Shown here piece by piece: positions 1 through 9,967 of a DNA stretch of 64,000 bases (position 1 is its first letter; each line of letters opens with the position of its first letter). The notes below the pieces were generated by a model. The model did no database searches. It was not told the origin of the DNA and was given only the letters and a program-made list of their open reading frames with translations. A program made the position numbers and the translations under genes. Source of the stretch: Anaerolineales bacterium (GTDB lineage Bacteria; Chloroflexota; Anaerolineae; Anaerolineales; UBA6663). The stretch spans positions 62,001-126,000 of the forward strand of contig JADZEK010000138.1 of assembly GCA_020850595.1 (NCBI GenBank), given 5' to 3'.

Positions 1-201
1 GAGCAGCACCGGGGAGAGCGTCAGGCCGAGCCACTCCTCCAGGTCGCCGGAGAGCATGACGACTTCACGCGAGGCGAGGCCTAACTGCTCAAACGGCGCG
101 GTGGGGTCCAGCGCCGCCGGGTCGAGGGCAAAGTCGGCGGCGAGGTGGGCGATGATCCACGCCTCGATGGCCCCTTGGGAGAAGGGTGCGCCGGCTACCA
201 T
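1..201 (-). CDS. Acyl carrier protein domain (5' part, cut by window edge)
   Basis: The first 67 codons on the minus strand read as a phosphopantetheinyl carrier domain: a helix I region, an LGLAS loop with the expected attachment serine near residue 46, then helix II ending DLEEWLGLTLSPVLL, the pattern of PKS-associated ACPs. The usual Asp before the serine is Ala here. The ATG lies inside the last codons of the acyl-AMP ligase gene (7-nt overlap), so the two are probably translationally coupled and the ligase is the likely loader of this carrier. The window ends before the stop codon, so it could be a free ACP or the N-terminus of a larger PKS. The fold call is firm; the full product is unknown. 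Confidence 0.75.
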   Translation of the reverse strand, partial: MVAGAPFSQGAIEAWIIAHLAADFALDPAALDPTAPFEQLGLASREVVMLSGDLEEWLGLTLSPVLL

Positions 202-1907
202 CGCTCAAGGGTTTGGGCAAGGTAGGCCGCGCGGCAGGCGCGCCGCTGCACCTTGCCGCTGGAGGTCTTGGGTAGCGTGCGCGGCTTGATGAAAACGAGG
301 TCGTCGAGGTGCAAGCCGTGCTGGGCCGCCAGCGCCGCGCGCACGGCCTGCGCCACGGCCAACGGGTCTACCGCGTCGGCGGCCTGCCGATGGCCGGGCA
401 GCTCAACCGCCACCACCAGGCGCTCCTGCCCGTCGCGGTCTACCGAGAAAGCGATGGCCGTGTTGGGGCGCAGGGCCGGATGCGCGGCTTCGATGGTCTG
501 CTCGAGGTCTTGCGGATAATGGTTGCCGCCGTCAATGATAATGAGGTCTTTCAAGCGGCCCGCGATGTAGAGTTGGCCGTCGTAAATAAAGCCGAGATCG
601 CCGGTGCGCAGGTACGGCCCGGCGCCCGAGTCCGCCAGGCTGGCCTGAAAGGTCGCTGCGGTGTCCTCCGGCTGATCCCAATAGCCCGCCGCCACGTTCG
701 CGCCGCGCACCCAGATCTCGCCCACTGCGTTGGGGGCGCAGGGCTGCCGCGTCTCTGGATGAACAATAGCGACCTCTTGATCGCCCAGATCAGTCGGGCC
801 GCAAGCCGTGAGCGCGCGCGTCGGCGCGCCCGGCGCGGGCAGTTGCACCTGGTTCTGCTCGAACGCCGCCGCGTCCACCGCTAGCGTTACGGGCGGCTGT
901 AAGCCGCTCATGGAGACGATCAGGGTGGCCTCGGCCAGCCCATAGCCGGGACGCATGGCTTCCGGCCGGAAGCCATACGGCGCAAAGGCCTCGGCAAAGG
1001 CGCGCAGCGTGGCGGGCCGCACCGGCTCGGCGGCGTTGGCGGCCACGCGCCAGCCGCGGAGGTCTAGCCCGGCGCAGGCTTCGGGCGTGGCCTTGCGCGC
1101 CGCCAGCGCGTAGGCGAAGTCGGGCGCGGCGGTGTAGTAACCGCCATGACGCGCCAACGCCTTGATCCAGCGCAGCGGGCGCTGCAAAAATGCCACGGGC
1201 GAGAGCAGGGTACAGCGGCAGCCCAGGTAGGCGGGCAAGACTACCTGGGTGAGCAGGCCCATGTCGTGAAACAGCGGCAGCCAGCCCACGCCGTTGGTGT
1301 CGCTGCTCAGGGCGGCGGCCTCGGCCAGCATGGCGCAGTTGGCGTCCAGGTTGCCGTGGGTCACCATGACGCCGCGCGGCGCGCCGGTGGAGCCGGAGGT
1401 GAACTGCAGGAAGGCCAGCGTGTCGGCCGCAGGCTTGGGCGGCCGCCAGCCGCCGGCCCAGGCCGGCTCGAGCGCATCGGTGGCCACCCAGCGGGGAGCC
1501 TTGAGGTCCGGGTAGGGCGTCGCCCACTTCTCCAGCAGCGGCAACAACTCGGCGGTGGTCAGGATGGCGCGGGCCTGGCTCGCCTTGGCGATCCCGGCGA
1601 TGCGCACCAGGAAACGTTCGACCAGCGGTTCGGGGACGGGCACCGCCACGACCCCGGCATACAGGCAGCCCAGGAACGCGCCGGCAAACGCCAGGCTGGT
1701 GGGGTAAACCAGCAGCGCGCGGTCGCCGGGGGCGAGCCGGCTTTGGAGATAGCCGGCCACGACGCGCGCTTGCGCGTCGGCCTCGCGGAACGTGAGGTGC
1801 GCTTCCTGCGCGCCGCCGTCCACCAGCAGCGTATAGGCTAAGCGGTCGGGGGATTGCTCGGCGCGCGCGGCCACGCGCTCCACCAAGCTGACCAGGGAAC
1901 GCGCCAT
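195..1907 (-). CDS. Fatty acyl-AMP ligase (FAAL)
   Basis: ANL-superfamily adenylating enzyme of 570 aa, the usual FAAL length. Visible motifs: the P-loop TSGSTGAPRG at residues 170-179, WLPLFHDMGL near 211, the YLRTGDLG hinge near 435, then GRLKDLIIIDGGNHYPQDLE, a signature of FAALs rather than acyl-CoA ligases, and the C-terminal lysine in KTSSGKVQRR (K552). FAALs form acyl-adenylates from free fatty acids and pass the acyl group to an ACP; the overlapping downstream carrier gene fits. It begins 1 nt after the ABC1 kinase gene ends, so it belongs to the same minus-strand operon. Acyl specificity cannot be read from the sequence. Confidence 0.93.
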   Translation of the reverse strand: MARSLVSLVERVAARAEQSPDRLAYTLLVDGGAQEAHLTFREADAQARVVAGYLQSRLAPGDRALLVYPTSLAFAGAFLGCLYAGVVAVPVPEPLVERFLVRIAGIAKASQARAILTTAELLPLLEKWATPYPDLKAPRWVATDALEPAWAGGWRPPKPAADTLAFLQFTSGSTGAPRGVMVTHGNLDANCAMLAEAAALSSDTNGVGWLPLFHDMGLLTQVVLPAYLGCRCTLLSPVAFLQRPLRWIKALARHGGYYTAAPDFAYALAARKATPEACAGLDLRGWRVAANAAEPVRPATLRAFAEAFAPYGFRPEAMRPGYGLAEATLIVSMSGLQPPVTLAVDAAAFEQNQVQLPAPGAPTRALTACGPTDLGDQEVAIVHPETRQPCAPNAVGEIWVRGANVAAGYWDQPEDTAATFQASLADSGAGPYLRTGDLGFIYDGQLYIAGRLKDLIIIDGGNHYPQDLEQTIEAAHPALRPNTAIAFSVDRDGQERLVVAVELPGHRQAADAVDPLAVAQAVRAALAAQHGLHLDDLVFIKPRTLPKTSSGKVQRRACRAAYLAQTLERW

Positions 1908-1908
1908 C

Positions 1909-3906
1909 TCAGGTTTTGGTATCGCGCTCGCGCAGCCGGAACAGGATGTGCCGGAGGTTAAGGATGACGATGACGAGCGCGGTTCCGAGATAAAACCAGT
2001 GCTGGAACACTGTTCGGAAAGTCAGGAGCATGTCGGTCGGCCGGCCCTGGATCAGAGCCGCCAGCGACACCGCCAGGGCGCACACCAGGGTAAAGAAACT
2101 CAGGCGCACGGCCATGCGCGCCAGCACCGAGAGGGTGAAGGCCCACTTATCCACCACCGAGGCGAAGTGCAGCACCGGCGACGACACCAGGTGCTGCGCG
2201 CGGCGGAAGACCTCCTGCCCGGTTTCGGTCAGCTCTTCCACGCGCACAAAGAAGTTGTCGCCGCTGTTGGCGGCGATGCGGCGCAGCCAGCGCTGGCGCG
2301 AAAAGCGCGCGCGGTCGTCCATGAAGCGCGCATACTCGGCATAGCGGTTGAGCGTGCCGTCGAGTCGCAACACCAGCGTGTCGTAGAGCAGCGTGGCCCG
2401 GATCATGCGCAGCGTGTGCAGGTTCATCGCCAGGTTATAGGCACGCGCCACGCGGATCATGGCGATCCACTGCTTGGCCGAAGTGCGCTCCCACCACTCG
2501 GTATATTCCGGCTTGACCTCGAAGGTGTACAGCACGCGCACGGCCTCGGCTTCCGCCTCGCGGATCAGCGCGCCCAGGTCAATCGGCGGGAACGGCTCCA
2601 GCAGCTTGAGGATGGCGCGAGCCATGCCGCTCACGTCGCGCGCCTGGAGCGCGAGCACCACCGCCTCCAACGCCACGCGCTGCTCATCGTTGAACGAGCC
2701 GCACGAGCCGAAGTCAATGAAGACCAGCGTGCCGCCGGGGCCGACCACGATGTTGGCGGGGTGCGGATCGGCATGGAAGAACAGGTTTTCATCCATGCTC
2801 CAAAAAGCCGACCACATGATGCGGCGCGCCACCCGGCGCGGGTCAATGTCTAGCTGGCGCATCAGCGCCAGGCCGTCGGGGTCGTTGTGCTCGACGGCGG
2901 CCATGACTTCCCACAGCCACATGCCCGAGACGAACTCCTGCACCAGCATGGCCTCGCCGGTGTACTCAAAGAACACCTGGGGGGCGGTCAGGAAGTCCTT
3001 GCCGCACTTGGCGCTGGCGCGGCGGAAGATGTCTTGGAAGCGCGCCTCGCGCCGGAAGTCGAGCTCTTCTAGCAGCGTCTCCTGGAACTCGCGCCGCAGG
3101 TTGCGGGTGAAGCCCGGCCGCACGATGGTTAGAAACTCCACCGCATCAAAGATCCAGTCCATCACCTTGAAGTCGGCGCGAAACAGCTCGCCAATGCCCG
3201 GGCGGCGGATTTTGACGGCGACCTTGGTGCCGTCGCGCAGCACGGCCTGGAACACGCAGGCAATGGAGGCCGAGCCGACCGGGTGGGGGTCAAACACGGC
3301 GAAGATCTCGTCCCAAGGCTTGCCGGTCGTGGCCTCGATGGTCTTGAGCGCGTATTCCACCGGGAAGGGCGGCATCTGGTCGAGCATCTTGGAAAGCTCG
3401 ACGCCGTATTCCCAGGGAACCAAGTCTATGCGCATGGCGACCTGCTGCCCGATCTTCACGAACGTGCCGCCGACGCGCTCCAGGCCGCGGCGCAGGCGGG
3501 CGGCGCGTCGCTCGAGGGTATCGCGCTTGCGCAGCCGGTCGAGGAGATCGCCCAGCACGACGGACAAGATGAGGAAAAGCCAGCGGCCCAGCCGGCCGAA
3601 CGCCTGCCACCGGCCGGCGCGGAACTGCGGCGGCTCCAGGTCGTCGGCCTCGGTCGTTGGGGTCACCGGGGTCAATAGACGCTCGCGCTGCGGCATCGGG
3701 CCGACGACCTGCGGGTCGGCGCCCAGGCCGAGGGCCAGACCGGGCCACTCGCCGGCCGCGCCGCGTTTCAGCCGCATGGGCGCTGGAGCGGCCGGCCAAT
3801 GACGCAGCCCGCGCTGAACGGCGCGGCGCACCCGGCGCGCGGGGCGGCCAGCCGCCTCCAGGCCGGCTGCCACGGGGTCAACCGGCTCAACGGACTTCGA
3901 CGTCAT
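1909..3906 (-). CDS. ABC1/UbiB-family atypical kinase, catalytic residues intact
   Basis: 665 aa. The N-terminal ~100 residues are basic and low-complexity, followed by a hydrophobic stretch (109-121). The ABC1 domain carries the diagnostic KxGQ motif (K151-Q154), a Ser/Ala-rich nucleotide loop (GSASIA, 211-216), the VAVKIRRPG lysine (K232), HADPHPAN (378-385) and IDFG (397-400). Two hydrophobic segments close the C-terminus, so the protein is probably membrane-tethered. ABC1 kinases such as UbiB/COQ8 act as ATPases or kinases in isoprenoid-lipid metabolism. Here the neighbours are a FAAL, an ACP and a second ABC1 protein, with no quinone genes, so a role in handling a lipidic product is an inference. 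It overlaps the upstream paralogue by 20 nt. Confidence 0.9.
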   Translation of the reverse strand: MTSKSVEPVDPVAAGLEAAGRPARRVRRAVQRGLRHWPAAPAPMRLKRGAAGEWPGLALGLGADPQVVGPMPQRERLLTPVTPTTEADDLEPPQFRAGRWQAFGRLGRWLFLILSVVLGDLLDRLRKRDTLERRAARLRRGLERVGGTFVKIGQQVAMRIDLVPWEYGVELSKMLDQMPPFPVEYALKTIEATTGKPWDEIFAVFDPHPVGSASIACVFQAVLRDGTKVAVKIRRPGIGELFRADFKVMDWIFDAVEFLTIVRPGFTRNLRREFQETLLEELDFRREARFQDIFRRASAKCGKDFLTAPQVFFEYTGEAMLVQEFVSGMWLWEVMAAVEHNDPDGLALMRQLDIDPRRVARRIMWSAFWSMDENLFFHADPHPANIVVGPGGTLVFIDFGSCGSFNDEQRVALEAVVLALQARDVSGMARAILKLLEPFPPIDLGALIREAEAEAVRVLYTFEVKPEYTEWWERTSAKQWIAMIRVARAYNLAMNLHTLRMIRATLLYDTLVLRLDGTLNRYAEYARFMDDRARFSRQRWLRRIAANSGDNFFVRVEELTETGQEVFRRAQHLVSSPVLHFASVVDKWAFTLSVLARMAVRLSFFTLVCALAVSLAALIQGRPTDMLLTFRTVFQHWFYLGTALVIVILNLRHILFRLRERDTKT

Positions 3907-5935
3907 CGAGGTGGAACAGCACAGTGCGCGTGTTGATCAGGAACAGCAACAGCAGCAACAACGGGTAGAGCGGGTTGGCCAACACCGCCTGGACGACGGC
4001 CGGGGCGGTGGGGGCCGCGCCGGTGGTGAGCCACTGCAAACCGCCGCTGATCAATAGCGCCAGCGCCGTGACGACGGCCGCCTGCGCGTTGAACTTGATC
4101 AGGGTGAAGATGGCGTAGGAACCCTTGCCGATGAGGGCCGTGAAGTTGGCTTGCGGGATCGAGAGGACGTGGCGCAGCCGCGCCAACAGGCCGGAGGTCA
4201 TGTTGGCGACTCGCTCCAAGCGGAGGAAGGTCTTTTGGTCGAAGCCCTGGCGCACCGTCCGGCGCACGGCGCGGGTGACGCGCAGGCGCGCCGCGCGGGC
4301 GCGATAGCGCGCGAAACCGCGATATTCGCGCAGCATATCCAGGTCGCGGCACAGGCGCGTGGCCAGGCTCTCATACAGCAGCATGGCGCGCAGCAGCCGC
4401 AGGGCCTCGAACTGCATGGAGATGCCGTACTGCGCGGCGACGCGGAACAGGCCCACCCACTGCACGGCCGGATAACGCTGCCGCCAGCTTTGCTGGGGCG
4501 CGCGGCTGGCGTGAATATACAGGGCCTGCCAGTTGACGGCCTCCAGTTCCTTGGTCAACTCCAGCACATCCACAGGCGGCAGCGGCTCCAGCAGCGTGAT
4601 CGTGGCGCGGGCCATGCCCAGCGGGTCGCTGCGCTGCATGGCGGCCATGTTCTGGTGCATAGCGGCGCGCTTGTCCGGATCAATGACGCCCACCGAACTG
4701 AAGTCGAGGAACGTCAACACACCATCGCGCCCAACAATGATGTTGTCGGGGTGCGGGTCGGCCAGGAAAAAGAAATTGGCGTCCCAACCCCAATAGCTGA
4801 TCCACATCAGCCGCCGGGCGACCTGGGCCGGGTCAATGTTGAGGTCGCGGGCCAGCGCCAGCACGCGCTCATCCTGCTGCTCTTGCGCGGCCAGCAGTTC
4901 CCACATCCACATGCCGGCCGAGAACTCTTGCACGATGACTTCGTCGTTGGAGTATTCAAACACCACGCGCGGGGCCGTGAAGAAGCGCCGGCCCGAGCGC
5001 TTGGCGGCGCGCCGAAACGAGTCTTGAAAGCGGGCTTCTTGCACGAAATCGAGCGCGCCCAGCACGGCCGCGCGAAATTCACGGCGCATCTGCGCCGAGA
5101 AGCCGGGGCGCAAGATGGTCAGGAACTCGGCGGCCAGCAGGAACCAGTCGAGCACCAGCAGGTCGGCCATGAACAACTCGCCCACGCCCGGCCGCCGCAC
5201 GCGGACGACCACGCGCCGGCCATCGCGCAGCACGCCCTGGTAGACGCCCGCGACCGAGTCAGACACCACGGGGGTCGGGTCGAACCGCGCAAAGGTCTCG
5301 GTCAGCGGCCGGCCGGTGCGGCGTTCGACGGCTGCGATGGCCTGCTCGGCCGGGAAGGGGGGCAGCTTGTCCACCATCTGCGCCAGCTCAACGCACACGG
5401 CCCACGGAAAGAAGTCGAGCCGCATGGCCAGGTATTTGCCGACCTTCACGCCAGTGCCGCCCACCCGCTCGAAGGCGTGGCGCAGGTGGCCCGCCCGGCG
5501 CTGGGGCGTGGCGCGGCCCAACATCCGGTCGAAGGTGGTGATGTTGAGGTAGCGGATGAGGGTGATGACCCAGATGAGCAGGCGGCGGAAGGCCAGCAAC
5601 AGGCGTGTGTTGAAGCCGACGCGCCGCATCTGGGGCGCGTTGATGTCGCTGGTGCGCACTTTGAGGAAGCGGGAACGGGGCAGCGCGGCCAGCCGGCCCG
5701 GCTCACCCGGGCCGGGCAGGGGCGCGGCGGGAGCCGCTACCTCGCGGGCATAGCGGCCATCCCGCCTGCCAGCCAGGGCGGGCTGGTAGGCGGGCCAATT
5801 GGCGGCCGGCGAAGCCCGGCCTGGCGGCCGCGCTTGACGCCACTCAGCCAGGCTTTGGGCGATGGCCCGTGACACCCGTGCCTGCCGCCCACCAGGGGCG
5901 GCAGGGGTTAAGCTCACCTCAGACTCAGGCGCCAC
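3887..5935 (-). CDS. Divergent ABC1/UbiB-like protein, probable pseudokinase
   Basis: 682 aa, a paralogue of the next gene along its whole length, including a basic N-terminus, a membrane segment near 118-130 and two C-terminal hydrophobic helices. Key positions have changed: KxGQ is KVGK (164-167), the nucleotide-binding lysine of VAVK is arginine (R245), HADPHP is LADPHPDN (391-398) and DFG is DFS (411-413). The motif Asp and Asn residues remain (D393, N398, D411). Nucleotide binding may persist while catalysis is altered; a regulatory partner for the intact paralogue is a natural reading, though unproven. The start is GTG at 5935; the 20-nt overlap with the downstream kinase gene suggests coupled translation. 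Confidence 0.85.
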   Translation of the reverse strand: MAPESEVSLTPAAPGGRQARVSRAIAQSLAEWRQARPPGRASPAANWPAYQPALAGRRDGRYAREVAAPAAPLPGPGEPGRLAALPRSRFLKVRTSDINAPQMRRVGFNTRLLLAFRRLLIWVITLIRYLNITTFDRMLGRATPQRRAGHLRHAFERVGGTGVKVGKYLAMRLDFFPWAVCVELAQMVDKLPPFPAEQAIAAVERRTGRPLTETFARFDPTPVVSDSVAGVYQGVLRDGRRVVVRVRRPGVGELFMADLLVLDWFLLAAEFLTILRPGFSAQMRREFRAAVLGALDFVQEARFQDSFRRAAKRSGRRFFTAPRVVFEYSNDEVIVQEFSAGMWMWELLAAQEQQDERVLALARDLNIDPAQVARRLMWISYWGWDANFFFLADPHPDNIIVGRDGVLTFLDFSSVGVIDPDKRAAMHQNMAAMQRSDPLGMARATITLLEPLPPVDVLELTKELEAVNWQALYIHASRAPQQSWRQRYPAVQWVGLFRVAAQYGISMQFEALRLLRAMLLYESLATRLCRDLDMLREYRGFARYRARAARLRVTRAVRRTVRQGFDQKTFLRLERVANMTSGLLARLRHVLSIPQANFTALIGKGSYAIFTLIKFNAQAAVVTALALLISGGLQWLTTGAAPTAPAVVQAVLANPLYPLLLLLLFLINTRTVLFHLDDVEVR

Positions 5936-5989
5936 TGCTCAATCCTCAGTCAACCGACCCAACGCTTTTCTAACGTCTACCGCCCAACT

Positions 5990-6028
5990 TAAAACCGCCC
6001 TCCGCGGCCGGCGGCCATGAGGGGCGGT
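5990..6028 (-). terminator. Hairpin with short T-run between small-protein genes and ABC1 genes
   Basis: On the minus strand ACCGCCC (6028-6022) pairs with GGGCGGT (6000-5994), with GC-rich self-complementary sequence in the loop, followed directly by TTTT (5993-5990). It lies in the 155-nt gap between the 140-aa gene and the ABC1-like gene, so it could terminate or attenuate readthrough from the small-protein pair into the kinase/FAAL genes. The T-run is short, so it may be only partly effective. Confidence 0.4.
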
Positions 6029-6090
6029 CTCACTCAACTCAGATGCCGCGCGCGGCCGAGGCGCGCCCGGCCGCCGGCAGAACGGCGCGG

Positions 6091-6513
6091 CTACAGGCGC
6101 CAGAACCGCAGGCCGCTGCGCAGTAAACGATACTGGGTGCGCATCATTTGGCGGGCGGTCTTGGTGTTCAGCGCGTCGGCCACGTCCAGCGGCAGCGAGC
6201 TGGCTTCGCGCAGCGACTCGCTCAACCCGACAGCCAGGTTGGGGCCCATGTCGCGCATGGCGCCGTCGCGCTTCTTGCCGGCCGAGTGCTTGCGGGCGTC
6301 GTTGTAGGCTTCGGCGCCCTTGGCCACGGCGCGGGCCAGCTTCTCGGAGGCCTTGGCGAACTTGCCCTCGCTGACCTGCATGTCACGGAATTGCTTGGAG
6401 TACCCCTGCTTCTTCGCTTTCTTCTTGCTGCGCTTGTATTCCAGGACCACCGGGCGGTCCACAGGCGCTTCTTCGGCGGCGGCAGGCGCTGCCTCGGGTT
6501 TAGCGGTAGCCAT
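6091..6513 (-). CDS. Small basic protein of unknown function (140 aa)
   Basis: Not recognised. The first ~20 residues are Ala/Glu/Pro-rich, then comes a very basic segment (YKRSKKKAKKQGYSKQ) followed by an amphipathic, alanine-rich probably helical region and a C-terminal basic tail. No membrane segment or signal peptide is seen. AAGGAG lies 11 nt upstream of the ATG. The gene follows an 89-aa gene by 25 nt and precedes the ABC1 genes, so it is probably the second gene of the minus-strand arm. Composition suggests binding to a polyanion (nucleic acid or acidic lipid) or a structural role, but nothing more can be said. Confidence 0.7.
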   Translation of the reverse strand: MATAKPEAAPAAAEEAPVDRPVVLEYKRSKKKAKKQGYSKQFRDMQVSEGKFAKASEKLARAVAKGAEAYNDARKHSAGKKRDGAMRDMGPNLAVGLSESLREASSLPLDVADALNTKTARQMMRTQYRLLRSGLRFWRL

Positions 6514-6538
6514 GGCCAGAGTCTCCTTGTTTCACGCG

Positions 6539-6808
6539 TTAGGGCATGGGCAGCAGCGGGAAGGCGCCCCGGCGGCGGCGCGGCTGCTTGCGATACACCA
6601 GGATCACGGGCACGAGGATCTTGTCGGAGGCTTCCTCGCCCAGGCTCCCCTTGACTTCCTTCAGCACATCGGCGACCTCGTCCCAGAGCTTGCCACTGCC
6701 CTGCTTGAGGGCCTTGATGCGCTTGGGAGACTGCTTGCCCAGGTTTATGAAGATGGGCTGCGTCACTTCGGGGGCCGCGCCATTTTCTTCGATCACTTGT
6801 TCAGTCAT
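6539..6808 (-). CDS. Small conserved-type protein (89 aa), possibly DUF6200-like
   Basis: The core PIFINLGKQSPKRIKALKQG, followed by a region predicted helical (LWDEVADVLKEVK) and the strand-like VPVILVYRKQ, resembles a small bacterial family that I recall as DUF6200; this was not searched. No catalytic motif or membrane segment is visible. A GGAAGG/AGGT ribosome-binding region precedes the ATG. It is the first gene of the minus-strand arm, divergent from the PKS gene 269 nt away, so it may mark where that operon starts. Its function is unknown, but its place next to the 140-aa basic protein and the ABC1/FAAL genes makes it a candidate accessory factor of that locus. Confidence 0.7.
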   Translation of the reverse strand: MTEQVIEENGAAPEVTQPIFINLGKQSPKRIKALKQGSGKLWDEVADVLKEVKGSLGEEASDKILVPVILVYRKQPRRRRGAFPLLPMP

Positions 6809-7077
6809 GTGTTACCTTCCTTCCTGGAGGACCTCAGCGAGTCTGACACTCAGTCCGTCGCCGCCAAGCGCTGCGCGGCAGGGCCGCACGGGTCAGGTGG
6901 TTATGCTATTATTCTACCCTGGGGTCGGGCGGGAATACCGAACCTGACCGCGCGCCCACGCTGTTTCGGCTGTGGTGTACGCGCTCCATTCGGCGGCATG
7001 CTGATTATGATGCCCCGATTCGGGCGAGAAGTCAAATATCCGGTATACCTAGAGCGCGCTCCCGACCCTCCCTGCGC
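6809..7077. promoter_or_regulatory. Divergent intergenic region between the two arms of the assembly-line locus
   Basis: A 269-nt gap separating the minus-strand small-protein/ABC1/FAAL arm from the plus-strand PKS/NRPS arm. An AT-rich island at 6899-6918, in an otherwise very GC-rich region, contains TAGAAT on the minus strand and TATTAT on the plus strand, plausible -10 elements. On the plus strand TATACC (7044-7049) lies 28 nt before the PKS start in the context GGTATACCTAGAGCGC, which recurs almost exactly in a good promoter at 63676-63691. No convincing -35 was found for the plus-strand copy. Confidence 0.4.
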
Positions 7078-9915
<2,838 letters not shown>

Positions 9916-9967
9916 GGTGGCAGGCTGCGCTGATTGAGGCGCTCTAGGAGTTGGTAGCCCGAAACCT

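Noticed and set aside
4151..5872. Long plus-strand open frame (573 codons) opposite the ABC1-like gene
   Set aside because: Antisense to a clear protein family; His/Gln/Arg-rich composition is typical of the reverse frame of GC-rich coding DNA.
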